Shown in pieces: positions 22,860-31,074 of a DNA stretch of 32,482 nt. A program made the position numbers and the translations under genes. Positions within the stretch are counted from its first letter, which is position 1; each line of letters begins with the position of its first letter. This DNA comes from Variovorax sp. WDL1 (GTDB lineage Bacteria; Pseudomonadota; Gammaproteobacteria; Burkholderiales; Burkholderiaceae_C): positions 1 through 32,482 of the forward strand of contig NZ_LMTS01000138.1 of NCBI RefSeq assembly GCF_001541225.1, given 5' to 3'. Under the pieces are notes generated by a model. It had not been told where the DNA came from. It was given only the letters and a program-made list of their open reading frames with translations, and made no database searches.

Positions 22860-23768
22860 ATGAATGAAATCGATAGGAAGCAGGTGGAGACGCGCATGCT
22901 CCACTTGCTGCGTGCAAGGACGCTGATCTACCGGCGGGCCAAGAATGTCCAGGCGGTGGGCCTGATCATCTCGCTCGTGTTCCCGATCGTCGGCCTGATC
23001 GTGTCAGCGCTGCTCCTCCCGTCGAAGCCGTTCATTGCGTTTGCCGCCCTGATGTTCAGTTTCCTTGAGGTTCTGCTTCTCGATCGCTGGCACCGTACGC
23101 AGCTCAAGAACGCAGCGAAGCTGCAGGAGGATTTCGACTGCACGGTGTTGCGGATGGACTGGAACACCTTCCTCGTCGGCAATCGCATTGACCCTGAAGA
23201 CGTCTTTGCCGACGCATGCAGGAAGCTCAGTGACAAGGACGAGCAACGGCTGATCAACTGGTATCCGCTCGCCGTCAAGGAGCTGCCGCTCCATTCGGCA
23301 AGACTGGTGTGCCAGCGCACAAATCTCTGGTACGACAGCGCTTTGCGCAAGCGCTACAGACGCGTTCTGTTGACAGGCTGCGTAGTGCTGATCGCAGGAG
23401 CTGGGGTCGTATCACTTGCCATCGATCACACGATGACGACCTTCGTCCTCTCCACGCTGGCTCCGATGACGCCGGTGATGATCTGGGCGCTCAGGGAATG
23501 CAACCGGCAGGCCGCGACCATTGAGTTGCTGGACCGGTTGAACGACGAGGTCAAGAAGCTCCTTGATCGCGCACGCAGCGGCGCCACGGAACAGGAGATC
23601 AGCATGCGTTCGCGCGAGCTGCAAGACGCCATCTTCAACCACCGCGCCTCCAGCCCATTGATCTTCGATTGGGTCTACAACCTCTTGCGCAGGCGTATGG
23701 AAGAGCAAATGAACGCTGGTGCCGACCAGTTGGTGAGTGAGCTGCGCACCGTTGGCAACGTGCGCTAA
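22860..23768 (+). CDS. S-4TM family membrane effector
   Basis: A 302-residue protein with four hydrophobic segments in two hairpins: about residues 32-53, 57-74, 168-188 and 193-211. The cytoplasmic part between has RLVCQRTNLWYDSALRKRY, a hallmark of the S-4TM family predicted to form pores in the inner membrane when a cyclic nucleotide is sensed. A C-terminal block (AIFNHRASSPLIFDWVYNLLRRRMEE) is also typical. ATG 22860 is preferred, with AGGAG at 22844-22848; an earlier ATG at 22836 has no ribosome binding site. It sits between the E2-like gene and the second nucleotidyltransferase gene and is the only visible killing component. Confidence 0.88.
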   Translation: MNEIDRKQVETRMLHLLRARTLIYRRAKNVQAVGLIISLVFPIVGLIVSALLLPSKPFIAFAALMFSFLEVLLLDRWHRTQLKNAAKLQEDFDCTVLRMDWNTFLVGNRIDPEDVFADACRKLSDKDEQRLINWYPLAVKELPLHSARLVCQRTNLWYDSALRKRYRRVLLTGCVVLIAGAGVVSLAIDHTMTTFVLSTLAPMTPVMIWALRECNRQAATIELLDRLNDEVKKLLDRARSGATEQEISMRSRELQDAIFNHRASSPLIFDWVYNLLRRRMEEQMNAGADQLVSELRTVGNVR

Positions 23769-23782
23769 AGGCGGGTAGACGA

Positions 23783-25225
23783 ATGAAGCTGATTCAAGAC
23801 TTCAACGCCTTCCTGAACGACACAGTCAACCTCAACAGCACGCGCTTCGATCAGCTCGAAAGCAGCATCGAAGCCATCAAGACGGCGGTGCGAGGGCTGG
23901 ACTGGAAGCCGTCCATCGTTGGCTTCGCCGCGCAAGGGTCTTGGGCTCACAAGACCATCATCAAACCGCTGCCTGGTGATCCGTTCGATGCGGATCTGCT
24001 GGTCTACGTGAAGCCCGTCGCAGGCTGGGAAGCAAAGGACTACATCAACGATCTGTATGCGGAGATGGGCAAGCTCGGTCTGTACAAGGACAAGATCAGG
24101 CGCTACTCGCATTGCATCACCATCGAATACGCCGGCGAGCGCAAGATCGACGTGGCGCCTTGCGTAAAGGAGCGCCTTTACACGGGTGTCTGGGAGGTGT
24201 GCAATCGCGACGCCAATCTGTTCGAAAAATCGAACCCGCTCGACTACACAGACTGGTTGATCGAACGCAACAGCATCTGCGGGAACAACAACTTCCGCAA
24301 AGCCACGCGGTTGCTGAAGTACCTCAGGGATATCAAGACCAACTTCACCTGTCCCTCGTTCCTGCTGACGACGCTGCTCGGCAAGCATGTGTACGCCTCC
24401 GACAAGGGTGGCGCGGGGTTCGAGGATGTTCCCACGACGCTCAAGACGTTGATCGATCGGCTCGATGATTGGCTGCAGGCCAATCCACTCAAGCCCACGG
24501 TGCGTAATCCCGTGCTGTTCGAGGAAATCCAAAGCACTGCCTGGGACGCCGCCAAGTACTTGAACTTCCGCTCGAAGATCAATCTGTACCGTGGCTGGAT
24601 CGATGACGCCTACGACGAGCCAGACAAAGAGGAAAGCATCGGGAAGTGGCAGCGTGTGTTCGGTGAGGACTTCGCTGCTCGGGAAGCTGTAGAGAAGGCC
24701 ACCAAAGTCAGCGAAGCTGCGCTGTCCGTCGTCCGGGGCAGTCCGGTGTCGGCTGGTGTCGCCGATCTGGTGGCGCTGGTGAAGAAGATTGGCCGAGCAG
24801 CCCTGCCAAGCGGCTTCGAACGTTTGCCCCACATGCGCCGCCCGCGATGGCGGGCGGCTTCCGGCACGAGGTTGACAGTGAATGTCACGGCGCAACTCTG
24901 GACCTCTCGCTATGGGCAGCAAGTTCGCCCGCTTGCGTCGCTCGCGCCTACGCAGCCGGGATACTGGGTCCGCTTCAATGCGAGCAACAATCTTGGACTT
25001 CCTTTCCCCGAAACCTATAAGGTCGACTGGCGCGTAACGAACACAGACGAGGTCGCGCGGCAGGCCAATGCGCTGCGTGGTGACTATTACCGTTCAGATG
25101 AGCCATTGGTTCGGTGGGAGCAGTTGTCGTATCGGGGCGTACATATGGTCGAGGCCTTCCTCATTCGCAAAGCCGACGATTCCCTTCTCGGAAAGAGTGA
25201 TCCGTTCTACGTGGTGATCGAATAG
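23783..25225 (+). CDS. SMODS nucleotidyltransferase with C-terminal AGS-C sensor domain (second)
   Basis: A 480-residue protein, 14 bases after the effector stop. N-terminal SMODS core: AAQGSWAHKTIIKP (Gly52, Ser53), PFDADLLVYV (Asp69, Asp71) and RKIDVAPCV (Asp123). Residues about 160-300 are the helical lobe. The last 100 or so residues (NASNNLGLPFPETYKVDWRVTNT, then VRWEQLSYRGVHMVEAFLIRK and LGKSDPFYVVIE) match the adenylyl/guanylyl-cyclase-SMODS sensor domain. S-4TM plus SMODS nucleotidyltransferase is by itself a complete two-gene type I CBASS. Here it is downstream of a second nucleotidyltransferase and E2, which is unusual. The sensor domain may detect a ligand or the signal itself; that is inference. 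Confidence 0.92.
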   Translation: MKLIQDFNAFLNDTVNLNSTRFDQLESSIEAIKTAVRGLDWKPSIVGFAAQGSWAHKTIIKPLPGDPFDADLLVYVKPVAGWEAKDYINDLYAEMGKLGLYKDKIRRYSHCITIEYAGERKIDVAPCVKERLYTGVWEVCNRDANLFEKSNPLDYTDWLIERNSICGNNNFRKATRLLKYLRDIKTNFTCPSFLLTTLLGKHVYASDKGGAGFEDVPTTLKTLIDRLDDWLQANPLKPTVRNPVLFEEIQSTAWDAAKYLNFRSKINLYRGWIDDAYDEPDKEESIGKWQRVFGEDFAAREAVEKATKVSEAALSVVRGSPVSAGVADLVALVKKIGRAALPSGFERLPHMRRPRWRAASGTRLTVNVTAQLWTSRYGQQVRPLASLAPTQPGYWVRFNASNNLGLPFPETYKVDWRVTNTDEVARQANALRGDYYRSDEPLVRWEQLSYRGVHMVEAFLIRKADDSLLGKSDPFYVVIE

Positions 25226-25392
25226 CGGCGTGGAGTACTGTCGGTTTTGATGCGGTTGATCAAGGCTGGTGGACCTGACGCCGTGGTGGGCCCTGTCCAC
25301 CGCGAGCAGAGATTTCCGATGAACGGGATGCAGGACAGCCTGTTCGACACCGGGACGGTTGCCCGAGGGACAGCAGCGGGTACTCGCTAGCT
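25226..25392. other. Junction between CBASS operon and conjugation operon
   Basis: About 165 bases with no supported gene. A short frame on the plus strand (from ATG 25319, MNGMQDSLFDTGTVARG) ends at 25390 and looks like the tail of some lost gene; I do not recognise it. This is the convergent boundary of the rightward cargo and the leftward conjugation genes. Confidence 0.4.
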
Positions 25393-25653
25393 TCATGCCT
25401 CGGCAATCGGTTTGGGCGGGGCCGGCAGAGCATTCAGTTTTTCGCCTGTCTTCCTGAAGGCCCGATCGCGCGCCATGAAGGCCTCCAGCATGTGTGGCAC
25501 CAGTGCCGCCGCGTCCACCCGCTCGCCGTAGGTCTGCGCATGCAGCGCCGCATAGCGGTCCAGCGTCGCCTTCAGCTCCGCCGACAGGGTGACGGTGAGC
25601 TTGACTGGCTCGCTCCTGGGCAACGGCCCGAGCCGCAGCTTGTTCGTGCTCAT
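25393..25653 (-). CDS. DUF2274 domain protein, end of trb operon
   Basis: An 86-residue protein with LRLGPLPRSEPVKLTVTLSAELKATLDRYAALHAQ and a VPHMLEAFMARDRAF block, the pattern of the DUF2274 family that follows trbI in Tn4371-like and related conjugative elements. The ribbon-helix-helix-like layout (KLTVTLSAELKATLDRYA) suggests a small DNA-binding or regulatory protein. The ATG overlaps the trbI stop by four bases (25650-25653). Confidence 0.88.
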   Translation of the reverse strand: MSTNKLRLGPLPRSEPVKLTVTLSAELKATLDRYAALHAQTYGERVDAAALVPHMLEAFMARDRAFRKTGEKLNALPAPPKPIAEA

Positions 25654-26918
25654 TGCGATAAGCCCCGCTGGAAGAACAAGGGCTGATAGGGGCGCAGGAT
25701 CAGATCCTTGTTGACCATCACGCGCATCGGAAAGCCAGGCCGGATGGTGAGCGTCGGCTGAACGCTGAGGTTGCGCTTGGTGATCTCCTGCCCGACTTGG
25801 TTCACCGTGTCCTGCGCACTTTCACGGCCGGCGATGATCACGCGGTCGCCGGTACCGCCGCTGTTCGTGCGGGTCTCTGGAGCGGCCAGTTCGGCTCCGA
25901 CACCCAGCAGCGTGGACAGCGCGGCGCCCGCGAGGATGCGGTCCCAATGCCAATCGACGCCATCTTCGAGACCTGCGTAGCCGGCCGGATCGATGCCCGG
26001 CAAACGGTCGAGCGCCACCGAAGACGTGTCCGGCAGGATCAGCCTCGTCCACACCAGCAGCACGCGCCGCTGTCCGAAGGCCACTTGGCTGTCGTAGCGG
26101 CCGATCAGGCGCGAGCCCTGCGGGATCAGCAGGTAGCGGCCCGTGGCGGTGTCGTAGACCGCCTCGGTCACATTGCCGATGACCTGCCCCGGCAGATCAG
26201 AGCTGATGCCCGTCACCAACGCAGCCGGGATGATGGTGCCCGCCATGACTTGGTACGGCGATGCCGGCAGTAGCAAGCCGCCGGGGTTGCGCATGGCGGT
26301 GTCGCCTGTCTTGGCAATGAAGCCTTCTTTCTGGTCCTGGCGGTTCTGCACGGCAGTGGGATCGGCCGGCTGCGCTGCCGCTGCGGGCGCCAGGGCGCCG
26401 GCCAGCGCATCGAAGGGCTGCGCGGCGCGGGCCACGCCGGCAGGCGCAGCCTGGGCAGGCTTGGCCCCGGCGCCGCCGGACGCACGGAAAAACACCCCCG
26501 AGCGTGCCGCCTCCTCCGCCGCCAGCTGCGCCGCATGCGCCGGGTCGACACCGCCGCCCGGCACGCGCGTCTCCATCGGCTGCTGCGACTTCACGATGGC
26601 CGGTCCCAGGTCGCCCGGCAGCGGCTCGCCCAGTTGGGGTACGGCAGGCCGTGCCGGTAGCCCGGCGTAGTCCTTGGGCAACTGGTCCAGGCTCTCGGCC
26701 TTGGCCACGCGATCGACGTTGTACAGCTCGGCGGCTGCATTGCGCTCGCGCTTGTGCGGCTGCAGCGACCACAGCGTCGCGCCGAGCACCATGGTGGACA
26801 GCGCGCCGGCGATGACCGCCAGCATGCGGCGATTCAGCCGAACGACCGGTCGCGGCGATGCGCGCAACGCCATCGTCTCAGGATCGGCCTTCGGCGGAAC
26901 AGCGGCAGCTTCGCTCAT
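25650..26918 (-). CDS. trbI: TrbI/VirB10-type conjugal transfer protein
   Basis: A 422-residue core-complex protein of the mating channel. One N-terminal membrane helix (about residues 31-50, LAVIAGALSTMVLGATLW), a Pro/Ala-rich periplasmic linker, and the C-terminal VirB10 domain (AGTIIPAALVTGISSDLPGQ, GRYLLIPQGSRLIGRYDS, LPGIDPAGYAGLEDGVDWH). It spans both membranes and links the secretion ATPases to the outer-membrane pore. The start overlaps trbG by four bases. Intact length for the family. Confidence 0.95.
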   Translation of the reverse strand: MSEAAAVPPKADPETMALRASPRPVVRLNRRMLAVIAGALSTMVLGATLWSLQPHKRERNAAAELYNVDRVAKAESLDQLPKDYAGLPARPAVPQLGEPLPGDLGPAIVKSQQPMETRVPGGGVDPAHAAQLAAEEAARSGVFFRASGGAGAKPAQAAPAGVARAAQPFDALAGALAPAAAAQPADPTAVQNRQDQKEGFIAKTGDTAMRNPGGLLLPASPYQVMAGTIIPAALVTGISSDLPGQVIGNVTEAVYDTATGRYLLIPQGSRLIGRYDSQVAFGQRRVLLVWTRLILPDTSSVALDRLPGIDPAGYAGLEDGVDWHWDRILAGAALSTLLGVGAELAAPETRTNSGGTGDRVIIAGRESAQDTVNQVGQEITKRNLSVQPTLTIRPGFPMRVMVNKDLILRPYQPLFFQRGLSQ

Positions 26919-27943
26919 GATCCGCTGCCCCCACCTGCGCGCACCACACCGTCGGTGCGCTCGATGCGCACCACCTCGGCCTTGCCGCCCTTGTAGCCGC
27001 CCAGGCGCAGCTCAGCCGCGCCGAACAGTCGATCCACCACGTAGTACGGCGCGCGGAAGCGGTAGTTCACGAGCTGGCCATCGCCTTGCTTCCCGGTGAC
27101 GAACAGCGGCGGTAGCTCGCCCTGCGCGATGCCGCCAGGGAACTGGATGTAGACCTTTTGTCCATCGTCGAAGGCGCGCAGCGGCTTCCACGGCGGGCTG
27201 TCGCCGCCGATCGCATAGCGGAAGCGAATGTTTTCCAGCGACAGGCCCGCATCGACGGGCGCGGCCGCTTGCGCTTCGCGCGCCTGCTTCTGCAGCGCCA
27301 GCATGCGATCTTTCGGGTAGTCCCAGGAAACCGAGGCCATCCAGGCCTGTGGCGTCGAGGTCAACTCGACCAGATAGGTGCGCCGGTTGGTCGTGATGAC
27401 CATGTTGGTCTTCAGCCCCGTACGCGTGGGCTTGACCATCACGTTCACGCGCTGCGCCGACCCGGTGCCGCTGGTCGTGTCGCCCACGATCCAGCGCACG
27501 GTGTCGCCGGCCGAGACCGTCACCAGTTCCTCGCCCTCCTGCAGCGCAACAACGGTGACACGGCCAGGGCTCGTATAGACCTGGTACAGCGCGCCGTCGG
27601 TGAAGGGCCAGACCTGGATTGCGTTGACGTAGCCCTCGCGTGAAGGCGCGATGCGGGCCTCGTCGTTGGCCTTGGACACGCGCAGCTTCTCGTCGGCAGG
27701 CTCGGGCGCAGGCGGCGGGGCATCTGCAGCCGGCAGCGTCTTCATCTGCGCCGGCAGCGGCAAGGGCTTGGCAACCTCCACCACTTCGACCGGCGCGGGT
27801 GGCTCGGGCAGGCGCTGCGCCTGCACCGGTTCGTCCAGCGTGATCGTGGGCGGCGGCTTGCCCTGCGTCGCGCAGCCAGAAAAACCGGCGACCAGCATTG
27901 CCGGCAACACGTAAAGGCGCAAATGGGAGATCGGTTGGTTCAT
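26915..27943 (-). CDS. trbG: TrbG/VirB9-type conjugal transfer protein
   Basis: A 342-residue lipoprotein with leader LVAGFSGC (lipid attachment at Cys24), a Pro-rich linker and the VirB9/TrbG domain (YQVYTSPGRVTVVALQEGEELVTVSAGDTVRW, then KTNMVITTNRRTYLVELTS and a closing RFRAPYYVVDRLFGAAELRLG). It forms part of the outer-membrane core with TrbI. Overlaps trbF by four bases, so expression is coupled along the operon. Confidence 0.95.
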   Translation of the reverse strand: MNQPISHLRLYVLPAMLVAGFSGCATQGKPPPTITLDEPVQAQRLPEPPAPVEVVEVAKPLPLPAQMKTLPAADAPPPAPEPADEKLRVSKANDEARIAPSREGYVNAIQVWPFTDGALYQVYTSPGRVTVVALQEGEELVTVSAGDTVRWIVGDTTSGTGSAQRVNVMVKPTRTGLKTNMVITTNRRTYLVELTSTPQAWMASVSWDYPKDRMLALQKQAREAQAAAPVDAGLSLENIRFRYAIGGDSPPWKPLRAFDDGQKVYIQFPGGIAQGELPPLFVTGKQGDGQLVNYRFRAPYYVVDRLFGAAELRLGGYKGGKAEVVRIERTDGVVRAGGGSGS

Positions 27944-28647
27944 GGCTTCTTTACTCCTTCGTTTGCATCGAGTTCACGGCTCCACGACAGCCCGTTGACG
28001 TAGATGCCCAGGGGGTTCTTGCGCAGCCGTTCCTCGGTGCGCGGCGGCTGCAGCACGATGGACAGCACCGCGGTCCAGCGCTCGGTGGTGGCCGGTGCGC
28101 CGTTGACGTAGCCGCGCTCGATCCAGCGCACCTGGAACGACGAATCGCTGGCGCGCACGACGCTGGTAACTTCCACGGCCACCGAGTTCTGGCCGATTCG
28201 CGAGAACGGATCGTTGGTGCGCGCGTAGTCGTTGAGCGTGGCGGCGCCCCGGTCGGTGGCGTAGTCGTAGGCTTCGAGCCAGTTGCGCCGCACGACGATG
28301 GGGTCGATGGAGAGGGACCGCACATCGTTGATGAAGCGCGCAAGGTGGTGCGCGATCTGCGCATCACCGGGCCGGTACGGCGTGGCGGCCTCGCCGACTG
28401 TGCGCACCTGACCCGCCTGGTCGACCTCGATCACATAGGGGGTGACGATGGACTGCGCGGAGCGCCAGACGAGGCCGCCGGCCATCAACAGCGCCAGGGT
28501 GAGGCAGCCGAAGGCCATCAGGCGCCAGTTCTTCGCCTGCACGCGGGCAGAGCCGATTCGCTCGTCCCACGCCTGCGCGGCGGCCTGGTAGGGGGTGACG
28601 GGCGCCGGCGTATCTGCGTAGCGCACCGGGGGTCGTGTGAATCTCAT
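27940..28647 (-). CDS. trbF: TrbF/VirB8-type conjugal transfer protein
   Basis: A 235-residue inner-membrane protein with one N-terminal helix (MAFGCLTLALLMAGGLVW) and a periplasmic VirB8-like domain (PYVIEVDQAGQVRTVGEA, then NDVRSLSIDPIVVRRNWLEAY and RWIERGYVNGAP). It helps to assemble the channel. ATG 28647 follows AAGGAGAACCC, a strong ribosome binding site; the open frame upstream of it runs into the trbL gene and is rejected. Confidence 0.95.
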   Translation of the reverse strand: MRFTRPPVRYADTPAPVTPYQAAAQAWDERIGSARVQAKNWRLMAFGCLTLALLMAGGLVWRSAQSIVTPYVIEVDQAGQVRTVGEAATPYRPGDAQIAHHLARFINDVRSLSIDPIVVRRNWLEAYDYATDRGAATLNDYARTNDPFSRIGQNSVAVEVTSVVRASDSSFQVRWIERGYVNGAPATTERWTAVLSIVLQPPRTEERLRKNPLGIYVNGLSWSRELDANEGVKKP

Positions 28648-28669
28648 GAAGGGTTCTCCTTGGCTGTCC

Positions 28670-30043
28670 TTAACCGTCATCCCGCAGACTGGGACTGGCA
28701 CCGCTGCCACCGCTGTCGCCCGAGCGCAGCGTGTGGGCGGCAGCGGTCGCGCCGTGTGCGATGCGCTGGTGACGTTGGAGCCGCTGCGCCCAGGCGGGCG
28801 GCGCCGTGGATGCAGCCGGCGCATCGGTCGCTACCGCGCTGGCCGTGGAAGCGGCAGACGGAGGCGCGGCCGCCTCGGCAACGAAGTTCGCGACGCGCTC
28901 GCGAACGGCCTTGGCGCCCGACGCAACGCGATCACCGACTGCTCCGGCGCCGCTGCGCGCGACATTGGCCAGGCCCGCGCCAGCGGCGCGCAGGCCGCTG
29001 CCTCCCGAAGCCGCAGCACCGGCTTCATAATCCGAGCGAGCGCCACCGGCGAGCGTGCTGGCCGAGCGGCCTGCAGCCGCTGCGCCGCCGATCACACCGC
29101 GCGCCGCCCCAGGCGCCATGCGCGCACCGGCCGCGACCGCCGCGCCTGCGCCCGCAACGGCGGCGCCACCGGCAACCGCGAGCCCTGCTCCGCCGATCAG
29201 CGTCCCGGCCGCCGCGCCAGCACTGAGTTGCGGTGCACCGGACACCAGTCCGGTGGCGATACCCGGCCCGAAGATGCCCAAGCCGAACAGCGCGAGCGAG
29301 GCGAGCATGATGGTGAGCGCGTGGTCGATGCTCGGCTCGGTGCCCGGCGGCGTCGTGAACTCGCCGAACAGACCCGTGCCGATGCCGACGATTGCGGCCA
29401 GCACCAGCACCTTGATGCCAGACGACACCACGTTGCCCAGCACCCGTTCGGCGAGGAACGACGTCTTGTTCCACAGCGCGAAGGGCACTAGGACGAAGCC
29501 GGCGAGCGTCGTCAGCTTGAACTCGATCAGCGTCACGAAGAGCTGGACCGCGAGCACGAAGAAGCTCACGATGACCACGAGCCAGGCCAAGCCCAGCACC
29601 GCGATCAGGTCGAGATTGGCGAACACCTCTGGGAAGCCCGTCAGGTCGCCGATCTGCGTCATGATCGGCCGCCCGGCATCGATGCCGACCTGCGCGAGCC
29701 GGCCCGGCTGCAGCAGCTGTGCCTGCGTCAGCGCAGAGCCCGAGGCGGTCAGGCCCAGGCCCGCGAACGATCGGAAGACGATGCCAGCCAGCGTGTTGAA
29801 GTTGCCGATGATGTAGGCGAAGGCTCCAACGTAGAGCACCTTCTTGATGAGCTTGGCAATCACCTCGTCTCCGCCACCGCCGCCGGCGTGGCTCATCGCC
29901 CAGAACAGGCCGGCAAGCGTCATGTCGATCAGCACCAGCGTGGCCGTCAGGAATGCGATCTCGCCGCCGAGCAGGCCGAAGCCCGAATCGATGTAGCGCG
30001 AGAGGACGTCCAGGAAGCGGTCGATGACGCCCACGTCGTTCAT
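28670..30043 (-). CDS. trbL: TrbL/VirB6-type inner-membrane transfer protein
   Basis: A 457-residue polytopic protein. Several hydrophobic segments lie in the first 290 residues (IAFLTATLVLIDMTLAGLFW; VLYVGAFAYIIGNF; LDLIAVLGLAWLVVIVSFFVLAV; LIEFKLTTLAGFVLVPFALWNK; GIKVLVLAAIVGIGTGLFG), and the last 150 residues are Ala/Gly-rich and of low complexity, as is usual for TrbL. It forms the inner-membrane part of the channel. The gene starts four bases after the stop of the exclusion lipoprotein gene. Confidence 0.95.
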   Translation of the reverse strand: MNDVGVIDRFLDVLSRYIDSGFGLLGGEIAFLTATLVLIDMTLAGLFWAMSHAGGGGGDEVIAKLIKKVLYVGAFAYIIGNFNTLAGIVFRSFAGLGLTASGSALTQAQLLQPGRLAQVGIDAGRPIMTQIGDLTGFPEVFANLDLIAVLGLAWLVVIVSFFVLAVQLFVTLIEFKLTTLAGFVLVPFALWNKTSFLAERVLGNVVSSGIKVLVLAAIVGIGTGLFGEFTTPPGTEPSIDHALTIMLASLALFGLGIFGPGIATGLVSGAPQLSAGAAAGTLIGGAGLAVAGGAAVAGAGAAVAAGARMAPGAARGVIGGAAAAGRSASTLAGGARSDYEAGAAASGGSGLRAAGAGLANVARSGAGAVGDRVASGAKAVRERVANFVAEAAAPPSAASTASAVATDAPAASTAPPAWAQRLQRHQRIAHGATAAAHTLRSGDSGGSGASPSLRDDG

Positions 30044-30047
30044 GACA

Positions 30048-30332
30048 TCATTCCTTGGGCGCCGACTCTGCGGCCGGCGGCGCTGGCAGCGTCACCGGAT
30101 CGGCGGCATAGGGGGAGCGGCCGCCGTCAAGAAAGCGCCGCCGCGTGGCCTCGGCCACGGAATTGCACTGCGCATCTCCGACCTCGGCATGGTCCGCCTT
30201 GCAGGCCTCGCGCAATTCCCGCAGGCGCTGGGGATTGGCGACCAGGGATTCGACGCTCTCGATGGGCAGAGGCTTCTTCTCGCAGGCGGCCAGCGCGACC
30301 GCGCAAAGGCAGAGGAGCAGGGTTCTTTGCAT
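30048..30332 (-). CDS. Entry exclusion lipoprotein (EexN/TrbK-like)
   Basis: A 94-residue lipoprotein: leader LLLCLCAVALAAC with lipid attachment at Cys17, then SVESLVANPQRLRELREACKADHAEVGDAQCNSVAEATRRRFLDGG with two Cys that match the EexN pattern. Such proteins sit in the periplasm and stop a donor cell from receiving a second copy of the same element. ATG 30332 has AAAGGAA upstream. It lies in the usual place for the trb operon, between trbJ and trbL. Confidence 0.85.
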   Translation of the reverse strand: MQRTLLLCLCAVALAACEKKPLPIESVESLVANPQRLRELREACKADHAEVGDAQCNSVAEATRRRFLDGGRSPYAADPVTLPAPPAAESAPKE

Positions 30333-30345
30333 GGAGCTGTTCCTT

Positions 30346-31074
30346 TCAGTTGCCGTAGAAGTTGACGTTGACGGGCGTGTACGGCGTGCCCTCGCCGTGG
30401 AAGCGCCGGCGCACCTCGCGGGCCCGCTCCTGCACCGCGACCTGGCGTGCCAGTTCCAGTGCCGCGGCACGGTCCTGGGTGATCTGCAGTTGCTGCGCCT
30501 GCATCGCCTGGCGCGACTGCAACGCGAGCAGTTGGTTCGTCGCCTGCGTCGCCTGCAGCGCGCCCACGGCCGACTGGCTGCGGTTCACGAGATCCGTCAG
30601 CGTGCGCTCGTCGGCGGCGAAGTTCTGCACCGCCTGCGACTGGACCTTGGTGGCAGTGCGCAGCGCTTCGAGGGAGTGGGACCACCGCCTGCGTGCATCC
30701 AGCGCCATCTGCATGCCCGAGGTCGCGGCGCCGTACGAATCCGGGTAGAGGCTCCGGAACTCGGTCTCCATCTGCGAGACGTTGAAGGCGAGCCCCTGTG
30801 CCTGCTGGATCAGCTGGTTGGTCGCCGACAGCGTGGCCCGCAGCTCGGACAGTGCGCTGAAATCCAGGCTCGTTAGGTTCTTCGCCTGGTTCATCAGCGA
30901 CTGCGCCTGGTTCTGCAACTGCTTGATCTGATTGTTGATCTGCTCCAGCGTGTTGGCCGCCGTCAGAATGTTCTGCGCTAGGTTGGTCGGGTCGATCACC
31001 ACCCATTGCGCATGTGCGCCGGGTGCTAGACCGGTGAGCAGGGCCGCGGCAGCGGCCAGCAAGGTCTTCTTCAT
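30346..31074 (-). CDS. trbJ: TrbJ/VirB5-type conjugal transfer protein
   Basis: A 242-residue secreted protein: signal peptide KKTLLAAAAALLTGLAPGAHA, then QWVVIDPTNLAQNILTAANTLEQINNQIKQLQNQAQSL, the typical TrbJ start with a long coiled coil, and Gln-rich helices to the end. VirB5-like proteins sit at the pilus tip and help mating contact. The start overlaps trbE by four bases (31071-31074). Confidence 0.95.
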   Translation of the reverse strand: MKKTLLAAAAALLTGLAPGAHAQWVVIDPTNLAQNILTAANTLEQINNQIKQLQNQAQSLMNQAKNLTSLDFSALSELRATLSATNQLIQQAQGLAFNVSQMETEFRSLYPDSYGAATSGMQMALDARRRWSHSLEALRTATKVQSQAVQNFAADERTLTDLVNRSQSAVGALQATQATNQLLALQSRQAMQAQQLQITQDRAAALELARQVAVQERAREVRRRFHGEGTPYTPVNVNFYGN

